The notes under the pieces were generated by a model, which was not told where the DNA came from, made no database searches, and worked only from the letters and a program-made list of their open reading frames with translations. From positions 22,012,827 through 22,076,826 of the forward strand of contig NC_090255.1 in the NCBI RefSeq assembly GCF_037325665.1: a stretch of DNA of 64,000 nucleotides. Direction: 5' to 3'. Below are positions 8,368 to 17,135 of this stretch, one piece after another. Both the position numbers and the translations under genes were made by a program. Every line of letters begins with the position of its first letter. Positions within the stretch are counted from its first letter, which is position 1. The stretch is from Littorina saxatilis (Eukaryota > Mollusca > Gastropoda > Littorinimorpha > Littorinidae).

Positions 8368-9093
8368 GTGAAGATACTCTTGCAAAAATCTTTTGATGTG
8401 TTTGTTGATTTGCCCGCTAAGCCGGTAGACAAGACAGCGGCCATTTTGTCGGCTAAGCCGGTTGACAAGACCGCTCACGTGAATAAACCTGCTAAGGGGG
8501 ATTCTCCCCCTGTGGTGCCGGGGTTGGCATCCGCTGATGTTGCTGCTTTGTTGTTATCTCTTAGTTCGCAGGTGTCTACTTTAGCGGCCGAGATTACTTC
8601 GACGAGAGCGGAGCTTCGTTCTCTTCCCTCGGGTGTGGCTGGCGTCTCTCTTGCCAGCGTTCGCTCGTCTCCTGCCACTACAGTCACGAGAGCGGAGGTG
8701 CATGCCTCTCAGGATGAGGAGATTGTGCCGTGTCCGCTTTTGGGTTCGCATTCCGGCGTTCCGTCTCGTACACAAGGTATGTCTGCTGAGTTAGTAACCG
8801 GGTTCTCCGGCCAAAACTCGGCACGTGGTCAGGAGCGAGTAGCCTCAGGCGCATGGCGGCCGGGCGAAAGTTCTTATCTCTCGGCTGACTCAACCCGCTT
8901 TGGCGGCCTTTCAGTGGGGAGTAAGAGCCCTGGTACACGTAAGGAAGTTCCACTGCACTCTGCTCAGTCTGGGGACGGGGGCGAGTGTGTGTGGCTTCCG
9001 ACCCCGCCCTCTGGGCGGGGGGTAGACAGTAAAGCTGGTTCTCTGCTAGACAATGGTGTCAGTACGGGAGTCAGCTTTCGGATTGCATGGTAG
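8368..9093 (+). pseudogene. gag-like ORF remnant of DIRS-1
   Basis: An open stretch of 241 codons sits where DIRS elements carry their first ORF. It is rich in Ala, Ser, Val and Pro, includes a repeated AKPVDKTA motif near residues 17-37, and has a helical, coiled-coil-like stretch around residues 53-85. No zinc knuckle is seen. The assignment rests on position and composition, so confidence is modest. The parent element is broken. Confidence 0.4.
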
Positions 9094-9127
9094 TGCAAGA
9101 CGACTGGTTTACTGTGTGCAAAGCTAG

Positions 9128-10130
9128 GTGGTGCTTGGATCGACCAGGAGTGTCTTTCTGGGTGTCACCTTCCTGATTGCGATTGCGAGCATGAAGGAGA
9201 GGTTAACGAGGGTGCGTCCACGGTGGTGGACGACTCCCAGCTTACTTGCCGTTCAAGTTGTCCAGCGCAGTGACGTGGGCAGCGGAAAACGGCATTTAGG
9301 CACTGTGTGCGAAACTAGGTGGTGCTTGGATCGACCAGGAGTGTCTTTCTGGGTGTCACCTTCCTGATTGCGATTGCGAGCATGAAGGAGAGGTTAACGA
9401 GGGTGCGTCCACGGTGGTGGACGACTCCCAGCTTACTTGCCGTTCAAGTTGTCCAGCGCAGTGACGTGGGCAGCGGAAAACGGCATTTAGGTATTGTGGA
9501 AGTTGGTGATTCTGGGATCGACCGCGAACGGCTTGGCCGGGAGCGTCTTTCCGGGGGTCACCTTCCTGATTGCCGTTGCGAGCATGAAGGAAAGGATAAC
9601 GAGTGCGTCCACGGGGATGGACGACACCCAGCTTAACTTGCCGTTCAAGTTGTCCAGCACAGTGACGTGGGCGGCGGAAAACGGCATTTAAGTTTTGACC
9701 GGAAGGGGTGGTTGAGCACAAAGGGGTAACTTACTCTACCTCTATCTGGTTCCGACTTCTGGAAGTTCGGAGGAACAGGATGTTCTCTTCAGCTTCCTGG
9801 ATTTGTTGTCCATTGCCCTGGAGTTGGCAATTGGCCGCGTGTAGCCGGGTTCTCCGGTGAAAGTGGTGTACGTTCGCAGGAGGAATGTGGCACGCATTTT
9901 CGTGGCTGGGCAACGTAAGCTTCCGCCCTGGGGGCAGGAGGTTGTTGGTCTGAGTGATTCTTGGATTGACCATGCAAGTCTCTCTGGGGGTCACCTTCCT
10001 AACTTTGTAACCAAGTAGGAAGGAGAGGATTGTGAGGGTGTGTCCACGGTGGTGGATGACACCCAGCTTAACTTGCCGTTTAAGTTGTCCAGCGCAGTGG
10101 CCTGGTCAGTGGAAAACGGCATTTAGGTTT
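9128..10130 (+). repeat. tandem and dispersed ~190-bp units inside DIRS-1
   Basis: Units beginning near TGCTTGGATCGACCAGGAG recur with a period of 191 bp. The first two copies (9128-9318 and 9319-9509) look identical, a third more diverged copy runs about 9494-9690, and a fourth lies near 9957-10130. Each ends with TTGTCCAGCGCAGTG and GGAAAACGGCATTTA(G/A). Confidence 0.85.
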
Positions 10131-12029
10131 TGACAGGAACGGGGGGCAGGTAGCGAACGGAGGGCTGGTTCTTTGTTGGACAGTTAAGTCAAACAGGGAG
10201 TCAGCTTCCGGATTGCACGGTTGTGCTTGACGGCTGTTCAGATGAAGGTGCTTACGCATTACTGAAGAGCCCTGATTTTAGGTTCCGTTTCATGTTAGCA
10301 AGTGCAGTGGTGCTCGCAGCTGAAATGGTTTGAGGACTACGGGATCGTCCGGTGTGGTTTTATGCTACCTGTGGGTTCTGATGTTTACTAATCCACGGCC
10401 GGTTTCGCTTCCGCTTTTGTGGCTGTGGCTTCCGGTACAGGATGGGATAGCCTTCTACCGTTAACACTGGGGTGTTGGTAGTCGGCATCTTTCAGCCTTT
10501 GGCTGTCGGTTCCGTCGCTGCGGTTCCTTTGCTGTTATTCAGGCTGTGTCCACTTCCTTTTCCAGTTTTCCCGCTGGAAGGAGACAGGTGGATGGAGTTT
10601 TGGTCATGGAGTTCCGGTGTTGAATTTTTTCAAAACTTTTCCGATTTTTGGCAAGTATTGCCTTATCGGGATTGGTGACTGGTTCTCATCATTTCGATGA
10701 TTGTTATGATGCTTTTGAACGAGGGGAGGCTTATACTTCAGCTGTGTCGCTGTTCGCGGCATTTTGAAGTTGATTTGAGCCTTCTGAGGAGAATCTTTGA
10801 GTGTTAAGTTCTTAGATCCTCTGGCGGGGTCTTTTTGTACTTGTGGAGTTTTCACAAGCGAGTCTTCTTTGTCACCACTACCTGTGTAGACAACGTTCGA
10901 CTTTATACCTGCGGCGGCGTTGCTTTAGCTTGTGTCTTACGCTTAAGAGCGTGTCACTCGCGGAGCGCTTTCTGTAGGCTTCGGTTAACTCCAAACTTAA
11001 GAACTTAGGTTCTCTGTTTTTGTTCTACGGAACCGCCCTCGGGTTTGGCTAAAATCCATCTGGATTTGGATAGCTAGGAGAAAGTGTCTGTAAGATCAAG
11101 ATCTCCTAGCTCGGGGAGTTTGTGGCTTCGGGTTTTTATGATGGGCTCGTTTGAACAAAACGCGCTTTTACTCTCGCCTGGGTGGTTACGTTCTAACTGG
11201 ATATCTTTGTGGTCTGACAGGACGCAGATACAAAGGAGTTAACTTTGCCGGTTTTTTACCTGAGGGTAAGCCTCTGCCTTTAAAGTTTTGTTCTTTTGGC
11301 TAGGCTTTAATCTCTTTCTTGTTTGAAAGGTCTCTTTTTGAGACCCCTTCTATGCACGCGGGCTTTTATCTATCAAAGAGACGCTCACGGTAAAAGGGAA
11401 GCGCAAGGCAGGCCTTGGCTGTCGTTTGTTTCCAAACGAAAAGCTTCAGGCTGGCTGTTATCTACTTTAGCTTTTGGCTCTATACCCTCGCTTTCACAGG
11501 ATCTTTCTCATAGATCGTTTTGGCGACCTGTTGGTCGCACAGTACGGGTCTTTGCTATCTTGGTTCCAGACCTCTTAAGGCTGGCAAGAAGGCGTCTTTG
11601 CTTTCTCACATTCCAGTTACACGGATGTCTTCTGTAAGGATATCCTTGGGATACTTAGGGGCTTCCGCCTCAACTCTGGATTTGATTCAGAGTCTTTATA
11701 GGGGTTTTGGGCGTGTTTGTTCGCTTGTCACTTAGACTGGCTTGGTTCGAAGCGCTTATTTCTTACGGAATGAACTCCTCTTCTCTACGTGTAATGCAGG
11801 TGGCGATCCACCTATTCTGGGTTTCCGTTTTTCTTTCATGTCTTATTTTTAAGACTTTATGTATTTTCTGTCACTTTGGTACGGCTTGGTGCAGCGTTGC
11901 TTTAACCCGTTTCAAGGCTAGCCTGGCGGATCTACACGGAAAACGGCCAAGCTTACTCTAGTAGCTTCTGTGAGAAGTGGGAGTAAGCATACTTTCTGGC
12001 TATTTTGAATATGGACATCTTTTTCAAGA

Positions 12030-12500
12030 AAGACTGATCTATGGCTTTTGGGTTGCTTCGAAATTTTCTGGCATTTAAGCAAAAATGGAAAACAAGCTTC
12101 GAGTTGCATTTTCAATTCATGAAGCAAGGGTGTGGCTCCTTTAGAGTCACGTTTAGTCAATTAAAACTTTTCGGGTTTCGAAGTTTTTTCCGACTTGCAC
12201 GGATCTTGTTAGATCATTGAATCAAAGGTTACTTGCCTTATCTTTCATCTCCATCGTGATTCTACCTTGGCTTTTATGCGGGAAACGGGGAAAACCAGCT
12301 TCCAATTGTATTTTCAATTCAGGAAGCAAGATTTTGGCTCCTTTAGAGTCAGGTTTGGCTCTTTTAATATTTCGATTTTCGAAAAATTTTCTGACTTTCA
12401 CGGACCTTGTTAGATCGTTGAATTAAAGGCCATTTGCCTTATCTTTCGTCTCCGTCTTGATTTAACCTTGGACGGTTGGAAATGACGTTAAACACTGTTT
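12030..12500 (+). repeat. second tandem repeat in DIRS-1, ~220-bp period
   Basis: Two diverged copies share TTTTCAATTCA.GAAGCAAG, GGCTCCTTTAGAGTCA, GATCTTGTTAGATC-like and TGCCTTATCTTTC blocks. The second ends in TAACCTTGGACGGTTGGAAATGACGTTAAACACTG (broken here into TAACCTTGGACGG and GACGTTAAACAC), which resembles the 3' end of SINE-2. Confidence 0.65.
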
Positions 12501-12796
12501 TAGGGTGGGTACAGGTCTATCTACTCTGGTAGGGGTATGACTTTTTGAAGTCAACCTTACCTAGATGGACTGCTACACTGGACTCTTGCTCCTGGGGAGC
12601 TTGATGTGGTTATTTGTCCCGTGAGGACTCTCAGAAGGTACCTGTCACGGACTCGGCATTGGGTCAGAAAATCTGAAGCTTTTATGATATCACTTAGCAC
12701 AAAAAAGGTGTAAGGATATTGCGAAAGTTTATTTAACCAAGTGAGTCTCCACTTTGATCAGACAGGTGCTTACCTGGTGATTAACACAGTCTGGAG

Positions 12797-13012
12797 ATGT
12801 TAGGGCAGTTTTGCCTCTCACCGTATGAGGCAAGGCCTTGGGCCTCCTCTTTGACAGTCCTCTGGTCGGGCCGTTTGGCTGAAGTACTGGAGTCGGCTTA
12901 CGGGCGGTCTGAGGAGGTTTTTATTAACCTCTCCCTCAGAGACGTCTTGGGACAGGACGGCAGTTCCGCGTTACCGGTTATGGTAGCCTTGGAACAGGTT
13001 CTGATTTCATGA
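12797..13012 (+). pseudogene. tyrosine recombinase C-terminal remnant of DIRS-1
   Basis: A 71-codon open stretch just before the internal complementary region reads like the C-terminal end of a DIRS tyrosine recombinase, with blocks resembling WASSL, LESAYGRSEEVFI and LSLRDV. This is the expected gene order, with the recombinase immediately left of the internal complementary region, and it supports the DIRS call. The element is a fossil. Confidence 0.5.
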
Positions 13013-13047
13013 TTTCTCTATATACCCGCCACCTATAGTAGCAATCT

Positions 13048-13136
13048 GCTATATGTGAGTTGGGTAAGATATGTAATTTAATCAAAAATTTTAGTAATAA
13101 ATTTTCATTTGATTAATATACTTACCCAACTCACAT
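13048..13136 (+). repeat. internal complementary region of DIRS-1
   Basis: 13048-13082 is the exact reverse complement of the left tip (from 7833), and 13083-13136 is the reverse complement of the right tip (to 13434). The two are joined with no spacer. In DIRS replication this region templates the joined ends of a circular intermediate. Confidence 0.85.
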
Positions 13137-13206
13137 CGTTTATTCCCTCCCGCCTCCCCGCTGTGGTGGGTGTTTGGGTCTAAAAAAGGAGTGAGTTGGG
13201 CTTCGC

Positions 13207-13436
13207 TTTAGAATGAATGCATATGGCGGTGTATGCGCGCGCATACGGAAGGCAGTCTCGTTTCCGGGCTGGCTTAGACACCCTTACGGGTCTCATGTCA
13301 CTCTTTTTTTAGAGGCGCCTTCCTTGTTACCAAGGGGACGCGTACAGCGTTACCAGCACTGAACTAGGGTTAATTGCTATATGTGAGTTGGGTAAGTATA
13401 TTAATCAAATGAAAATTTATTACTAAAATTTTTGAT
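13207..13436 (-). repeat. right inverted terminal repeat of DIRS-1
   Basis: Reverse complement of the left repeat from GAATGAATGCATATGGCGG to GCTATATGTGAGTTGGG, then an AT-rich tip ending AAAATTTTTGAT at 13436. Confidence 0.85.
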
Positions 13437-13639
13437 TAGTATACAAAAAACGTTTACAGAGAGAAAACATGGCGTTTATACCCTCAAGAAAAGAAAGTTT
13501 CATATTTTGTTTCTTTTATTAAAATTGCTTTGTTTAGTATTATTAGTTTGTGCAACAACAACAAAAAACGTTTACAGAGAGAAAACATGGCGTTTGATTT
13601 CATTGTAAAGGTAAATGAAGGTTGGTTTGCAGTATATTG
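13437..13639 (+). repeat. flanking tandem duplicate right of DIRS-1
   Basis: This segment holds the right remainder of flank copy 1 (13445-13477) and the complete flank copy 2 (13478-13595). About 20 bp present in copy 2 (TTAGTTTGTGCAACAACAAC) are absent from copy 1 at the insertion point. No coding sequence is seen. Confidence 0.6.
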
Positions 13640-13797
13640 TTGTGTGAACTTTCTTTCTTTATTTGGTGTTTAACGTCGTTTTCAACCACGAAGGTTATAT
13701 CGCGACGGGTAAAGGGGGGAGATGGGATAGAGCCACTTGTCAATTGTTTCTTGTTCACAAAAGCACTAATCAAAAATTTGCTCCAGGGGCTTGCAAC
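13640..13797 (-). mobile_element. SINE-2 host copy, 3' part (continues at 21124-21352)
   Basis: It reads TTTCTTTATTTGGTGTTTAA to GGGGCTTGCAAC on the plus strand, the 3' half of a minus-strand SINE-2. The remaining 5' half resumes at 21124 with a repeated GGGGCTTGCAAC. This copy is the outermost layer of a nested stack. Confidence 0.85.
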
Positions 13798-13931
13798 ACC
13801 CCCTGTGGGTTAGGGGGAGTCCCATATTGGTTGGGACGAGAAAGAATTTACCCGATGCTCCCCAGCATGTCGTAAGAGGCGACTAACGGATTCTGTTTCT
13901 CCTTTTACCCTTGTTAAGTGTTTCTTGTATA
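13798..13931 (+). mobile_element. SINE-2 inserted copy, 5' part (continues at 20882-21123)
   Basis: It starts at ACCCCCTGTGGGTTAGGGGG, directly after the left 12-bp duplication GGGGCTTGCAAC (13786-13797). It runs to GTTTCTTGTATA, where the Tigger element interrupts it. It carries an extra GTCCCATATTGGTTGGGACG near its start. Confidence 0.85.
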
Positions 13932-15158
13932 CAGTAAAACCTGTCTCTAACGGACACCCTTGGGGAATGGTAATAGTGTCCCTATTAGACAGGTGTCCCT
14001 TCTTCACAGGTGGAGGGGCGGGGCAATATTTTACAAAGAGCACGTAAAATGAACAAGACACTTTTTGTCAGTCCTGTAGTATGTATTTATTGGATTGAAC
14101 ATGAGACTCACTGAAAATGGGAGTAAACAAATGATACATGTAGCTAACAACAACAACAACAAGAACAACAACATCCCCCCCCCCCCCCCCCCCCCCGTTC
14201 CCTACACACACTGTGCATTCAAACTTACGCAAGTCGGACGTCACAAAGCTAAACATAGCTGACTCTTCATCAGTCATTCAACAGGAAATTCCGCAGTGTG
14301 TCTCGACCAAATTAATTGGGTCAGCTCTTGTTTCATTCAGTTTTTCTAGTCTCAGCATAAATGCATGGAACAGAAATTTAGCTGTGTTTCTCTCTTTCGA
14401 ACGATTGCTTACAAAGAGAGAGAGATCGAGAGAGAGATTAGTAGGAGGGGGGGGGTGGTAAATGATAAATGGTTGCCATACCACTCCCATACCACGTTGT
14501 TCAGGTCTTCATATTGCGTTTTCCGACGTTTCACAGTTTTTTGGTCGATTCGCGCACTCCTTCATCACGTCTTCTTTTTCCGATTTGATCCTCGCGATCT
14601 GTGTTTTACCACATCCCATCTCCTTCGCCACATCTCGGCATGATTGGCCGCTATCTAGTTTTTTCAAGGCAGCGACACGCTGCTCTAAAGTCAACGCTTT
14701 TCTTTTTCCTGCTGGAGATTCCATTTTCAAACACAGTAGTCTACTGTTGCTTTTGGTTGTGACTGTATCCACAATTTAATGCGGAAAAGCGAAAGTGAGC
14801 GAAAGTGAGTGAAGCGAAAGTGAGTGAGCGAAAGTGGGTCTCCATCTAAACAAGCCACTGATTGGTCAGAAAAGGGACAGGACAACCAATCAACAACCAT
14901 TTGTGCTACGGCTACGGCTGCCGAGCACTGACTGCATAACAGTCGAGTTTTCGAAGTTGCGTTTTTATGTACGTTGTGTCCGTTTGTGACAGTGTTTACA
15001 CTTCCTACGGTCCGAAAAATCGTGTCCGCGTCCGTAAGTGGCAGGTGTCCGCCCGTTAAAGGTTAGTTATTGTTGAAATCGTGTTCGTGCCATGATAAAC
15101 TGTCCGTATGTAGCAGGTGGCCGTTACAACAAGGGTCCGCTAGACTCAGGTTTTACTG
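13932..15158. mobile_element. pogo/Tigger-like DNA transposon, internally deleted
   Basis: The ends CAGTAAAACCTG and CAGGTTTTACTG are inverted repeats, flanked by TA at 13930-13931 and 15159-15160. The length of 1227 bp is far below an autonomous Tigger (about 2.5 kb), and only the N-terminal DNA-binding part of a transposase remains. Subterminal sequence is rich in GTCCG and GTGTCC motifs. A run of about 20 C lies near 14176-14196. Confidence 0.85.
14509..14772 (-). CDS. N-terminal fragment of a pogo/Tigger transposase (CENP-B-type HTH)
   Basis: An 87-codon ORF on the minus strand contains KRKALTLEQRVAALKKLDSG, then SCRDVAKEMGCGKTQIARI. This is the helix-turn-helix with which CENP-B, jerky and Tigger transposases bind DNA. 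The DDE catalytic domain is absent, so the fragment could bind the element ends but not cut them. The Met codons at residues 1 and 17 are both possible starts; the second fits the family better. Confidence 0.8.
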   Translation of the reverse strand: MDTVTTKSNSRLLCLKMESPAGKRKALTLEQRVAALKKLDSGQSCRDVAKEMGCGKTQIARIKSEKEDVMKECANRPKNCETSENAI

Positions 15159-15160
15159 TA

Positions 15161-15374
15161 GATTAAATTACATATTCCTACTCCGAATCACATGTAGCAT
15201 TGACACAATCGGAGATGCTAGGTTCTGAAAAGGCTAACCGTCTAAGGGAAGCAACCCCAACCACAAAAAGTGTAAACGTAGCCATGGTAATGACCATACA
15301 CCCGGGGAGTTACCTCCCATCGTGCATGCCACGTCACTACTGCTACTGAACACGTGGTTCATATCATTCGACCT
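15161..15374 (+). repeat. left inverted terminal repeat of DIRS-2
   Basis: The outer tip is GATTAAATTACATATTCC. From CGAATCACATGTAGCATTG inward to ATATCATTCGACCT it matches the reverse complement of the right repeat with no difference that I can see. Confidence 0.88.
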
Positions 15375-16128
15375 TACAGCTTTCGAGGGAGCAGGTTGTT
15401 GATTTTTGGGCTCCCCTGTGGCTGCGCTGTTTGGTGTTGTTTTGACACCCACCGGCCACGTTACCGTCTATCTTGCCTCCTGCTTCGTAGTTGGTGAGCT
15501 CTTTCCATTTTGGTCATTATTTTGACAGGAAATTTGTTGTAGTTGCTGATTTTCGTCCGTGTTTGGACCTGTGATATTTCAGTGACTACTGTTGGCCGCC
15601 ATTTTTGTTGTCAGCATGAGTTGACAGATTTTTGTGGCTAGGCCGATGTATTTTGGAGGTAAACGTAATTTTACCTTCTTACTTGCTTGCTGCTTTGTTT
15701 AGTTGGTAAGCTTGTTCCTTCTTGTCTTTAGTTTGACAGGAATTTATCTATAGTTGCTGACTTTTTGTCCGTTTGGACTCCTAAATGCGTTTCAGTAACT
15801 TATCTTGTGGCCGCCACGTTCGGTTGCTCAGCTTTCCTGACAGCTTATTTATGTGGCTAGGCCTATGTTATGGTGAGGTTCTCCTTACTTTACCTGCGTT
15901 TTTGCCTTCTGCTTTGTTAGTTGGTAAGCCATTTCATATTTCGTCATTACTTTGACAGGAATTTTTGTTATTGCTTAATTTTCGTCCGTTTTGGACTTCT
16001 AAATTTTGTCCAGTAACTTATCGCTTGGCCGCCATGTTGTGTATCAGCGTCGCTGACAGTGGTTTACTTGGCTAGGCTTTAGCAGGTATCTACGAGTCCG
16101 TAGGACTTGTCGTGGTTTCGGATTTAAC

Positions 16129-16684
16129 ATGTTTGTTATGTTTTGTTCGTTACTCTTTCTGCCTCGATCAAACACTTTGTGGGGCAGTCATATACTGTTG
16201 TACGTCCTGTTTCTTCTCCTCGCCTTCTCTGCTGTTAGCAGATCAGGTGTTGCAGGTGTCTGCGTTATCTTTGTGAAGAAATTTTCGCGTTCCAAGCCTG
16301 CGTCTTCCGTTGGTCCCGCTGTCTGTGGGCGACGTCACCTTGTTGGCTTCTTTGACGCTTCCGGCCGAGACGTTGTCTCGGGCGGATGTTTTGCTTCTTC
16401 GTCTTCTACCGCTGTGGTTGGCGATTCAAGTAAGTCGAGCTGGTCCACAGGCCCTCGTGAGGCCGTCGGACAGTCCCTGCTGGGACACAGCTCTTTTCGG
16501 CGGGTTCACGACCCGCAAACCCCTGTTCAGTCGCACCCTGGCTTCACTGAAGACCGTTGTGTGGCTGAGCAATGGCGGCAGTTGGTTCCGGCTACTTCTC
16601 CGACGTACGCACCCGCTGGGGTCGTTTCCGGAGTTGTCTAGCCATTTCCGACTGCTGCGCTTCCGGCACTCGCCGGAAGCATAG
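16129..16684 (+). pseudogene. possible gag-like region of DIRS-2
   Basis: Overlapping open stretches of up to 170 codons occur here at a position comparable to the gag-like ORF of DIRS-1. They show no recognisable motif. The call is by position only, and the parent element is broken. Confidence 0.2.
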
Positions 16685-17135
16685 GTCCCCCGATGTACGC
16701 ACCCGCTGTGGTCGTTTCCGGGGTTGACCAGGTCCCCCGATGTGCGCACCCGCCGTGGTCGTTTCCGGGGTTGACCGGACGTTGCCCCCCGGGCATTCGT
16801 CCTCTGTTCAGTCGCACCCTGGTTTCCTCGAAGACCATTGTGTGGCGGAGCAGTGGCGGTAGCCGTTTCCGGCGCTGCGCTTCCGGCACTCGCTGGAAGC
16901 ATAGGTCCTCTGACGTACGCACCCGCTGTGGTCGTTTCCGGGGTTGACCGGACGTTGCCCCCCGGGCATTCGTCCTCTGTTCAGTCACACCCTGGCTTCC
17001 TCGAAGACCATTGTGTGGCGGAGCAATGGCGGTAGCCGTTTTCTGGCGCTGCGCTTCCGGCACTCGCTGGAAGCATAGGTCCTCTGACGTACGCACCCGC
17101 TGTGGTCGTTTCCGGGGTTGACCGGACGTTGCCTT
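16590..17135 (+). repeat. tandem ~175-bp units inside DIRS-2
   Basis: Units built of GTACGCACCCGCTG, GTCGTTTCCGGGGTTGACC, CATTCGTCCTCTGTTCAGTC and GCGCTTCCGGCACTCGC recur about four times, the last two nearly identical. A GC-rich array at the same relative place as the array in DIRS-1 suggests a shared tendency to expand there. Confidence 0.8.

Larger units (their letters stand above)
7833..13436 (+). mobile_element. DIRS-like tyrosine-recombinase retroelement (fossil, broken)
   Basis: The element is about 5.6 kb, with inverted terminal repeats near 7850-8035 and 13207-13420. An internal complementary region at 13048-13136 equals the reverse complement of the left tip joined to that of the right tip. 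That arrangement is diagnostic of DIRS elements, which rebuild their ends through a circular intermediate. A gag-like ORF lies near the left and a tyrosine-recombinase C-terminal remnant just before the internal region. No reverse transcriptase or RNase H is recognisable. The terminal repeats look nearly identical by eye, implying recent insertion of an already defective copy. No short target duplication is seen, as expected for DIRS. Confidence 0.8.
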
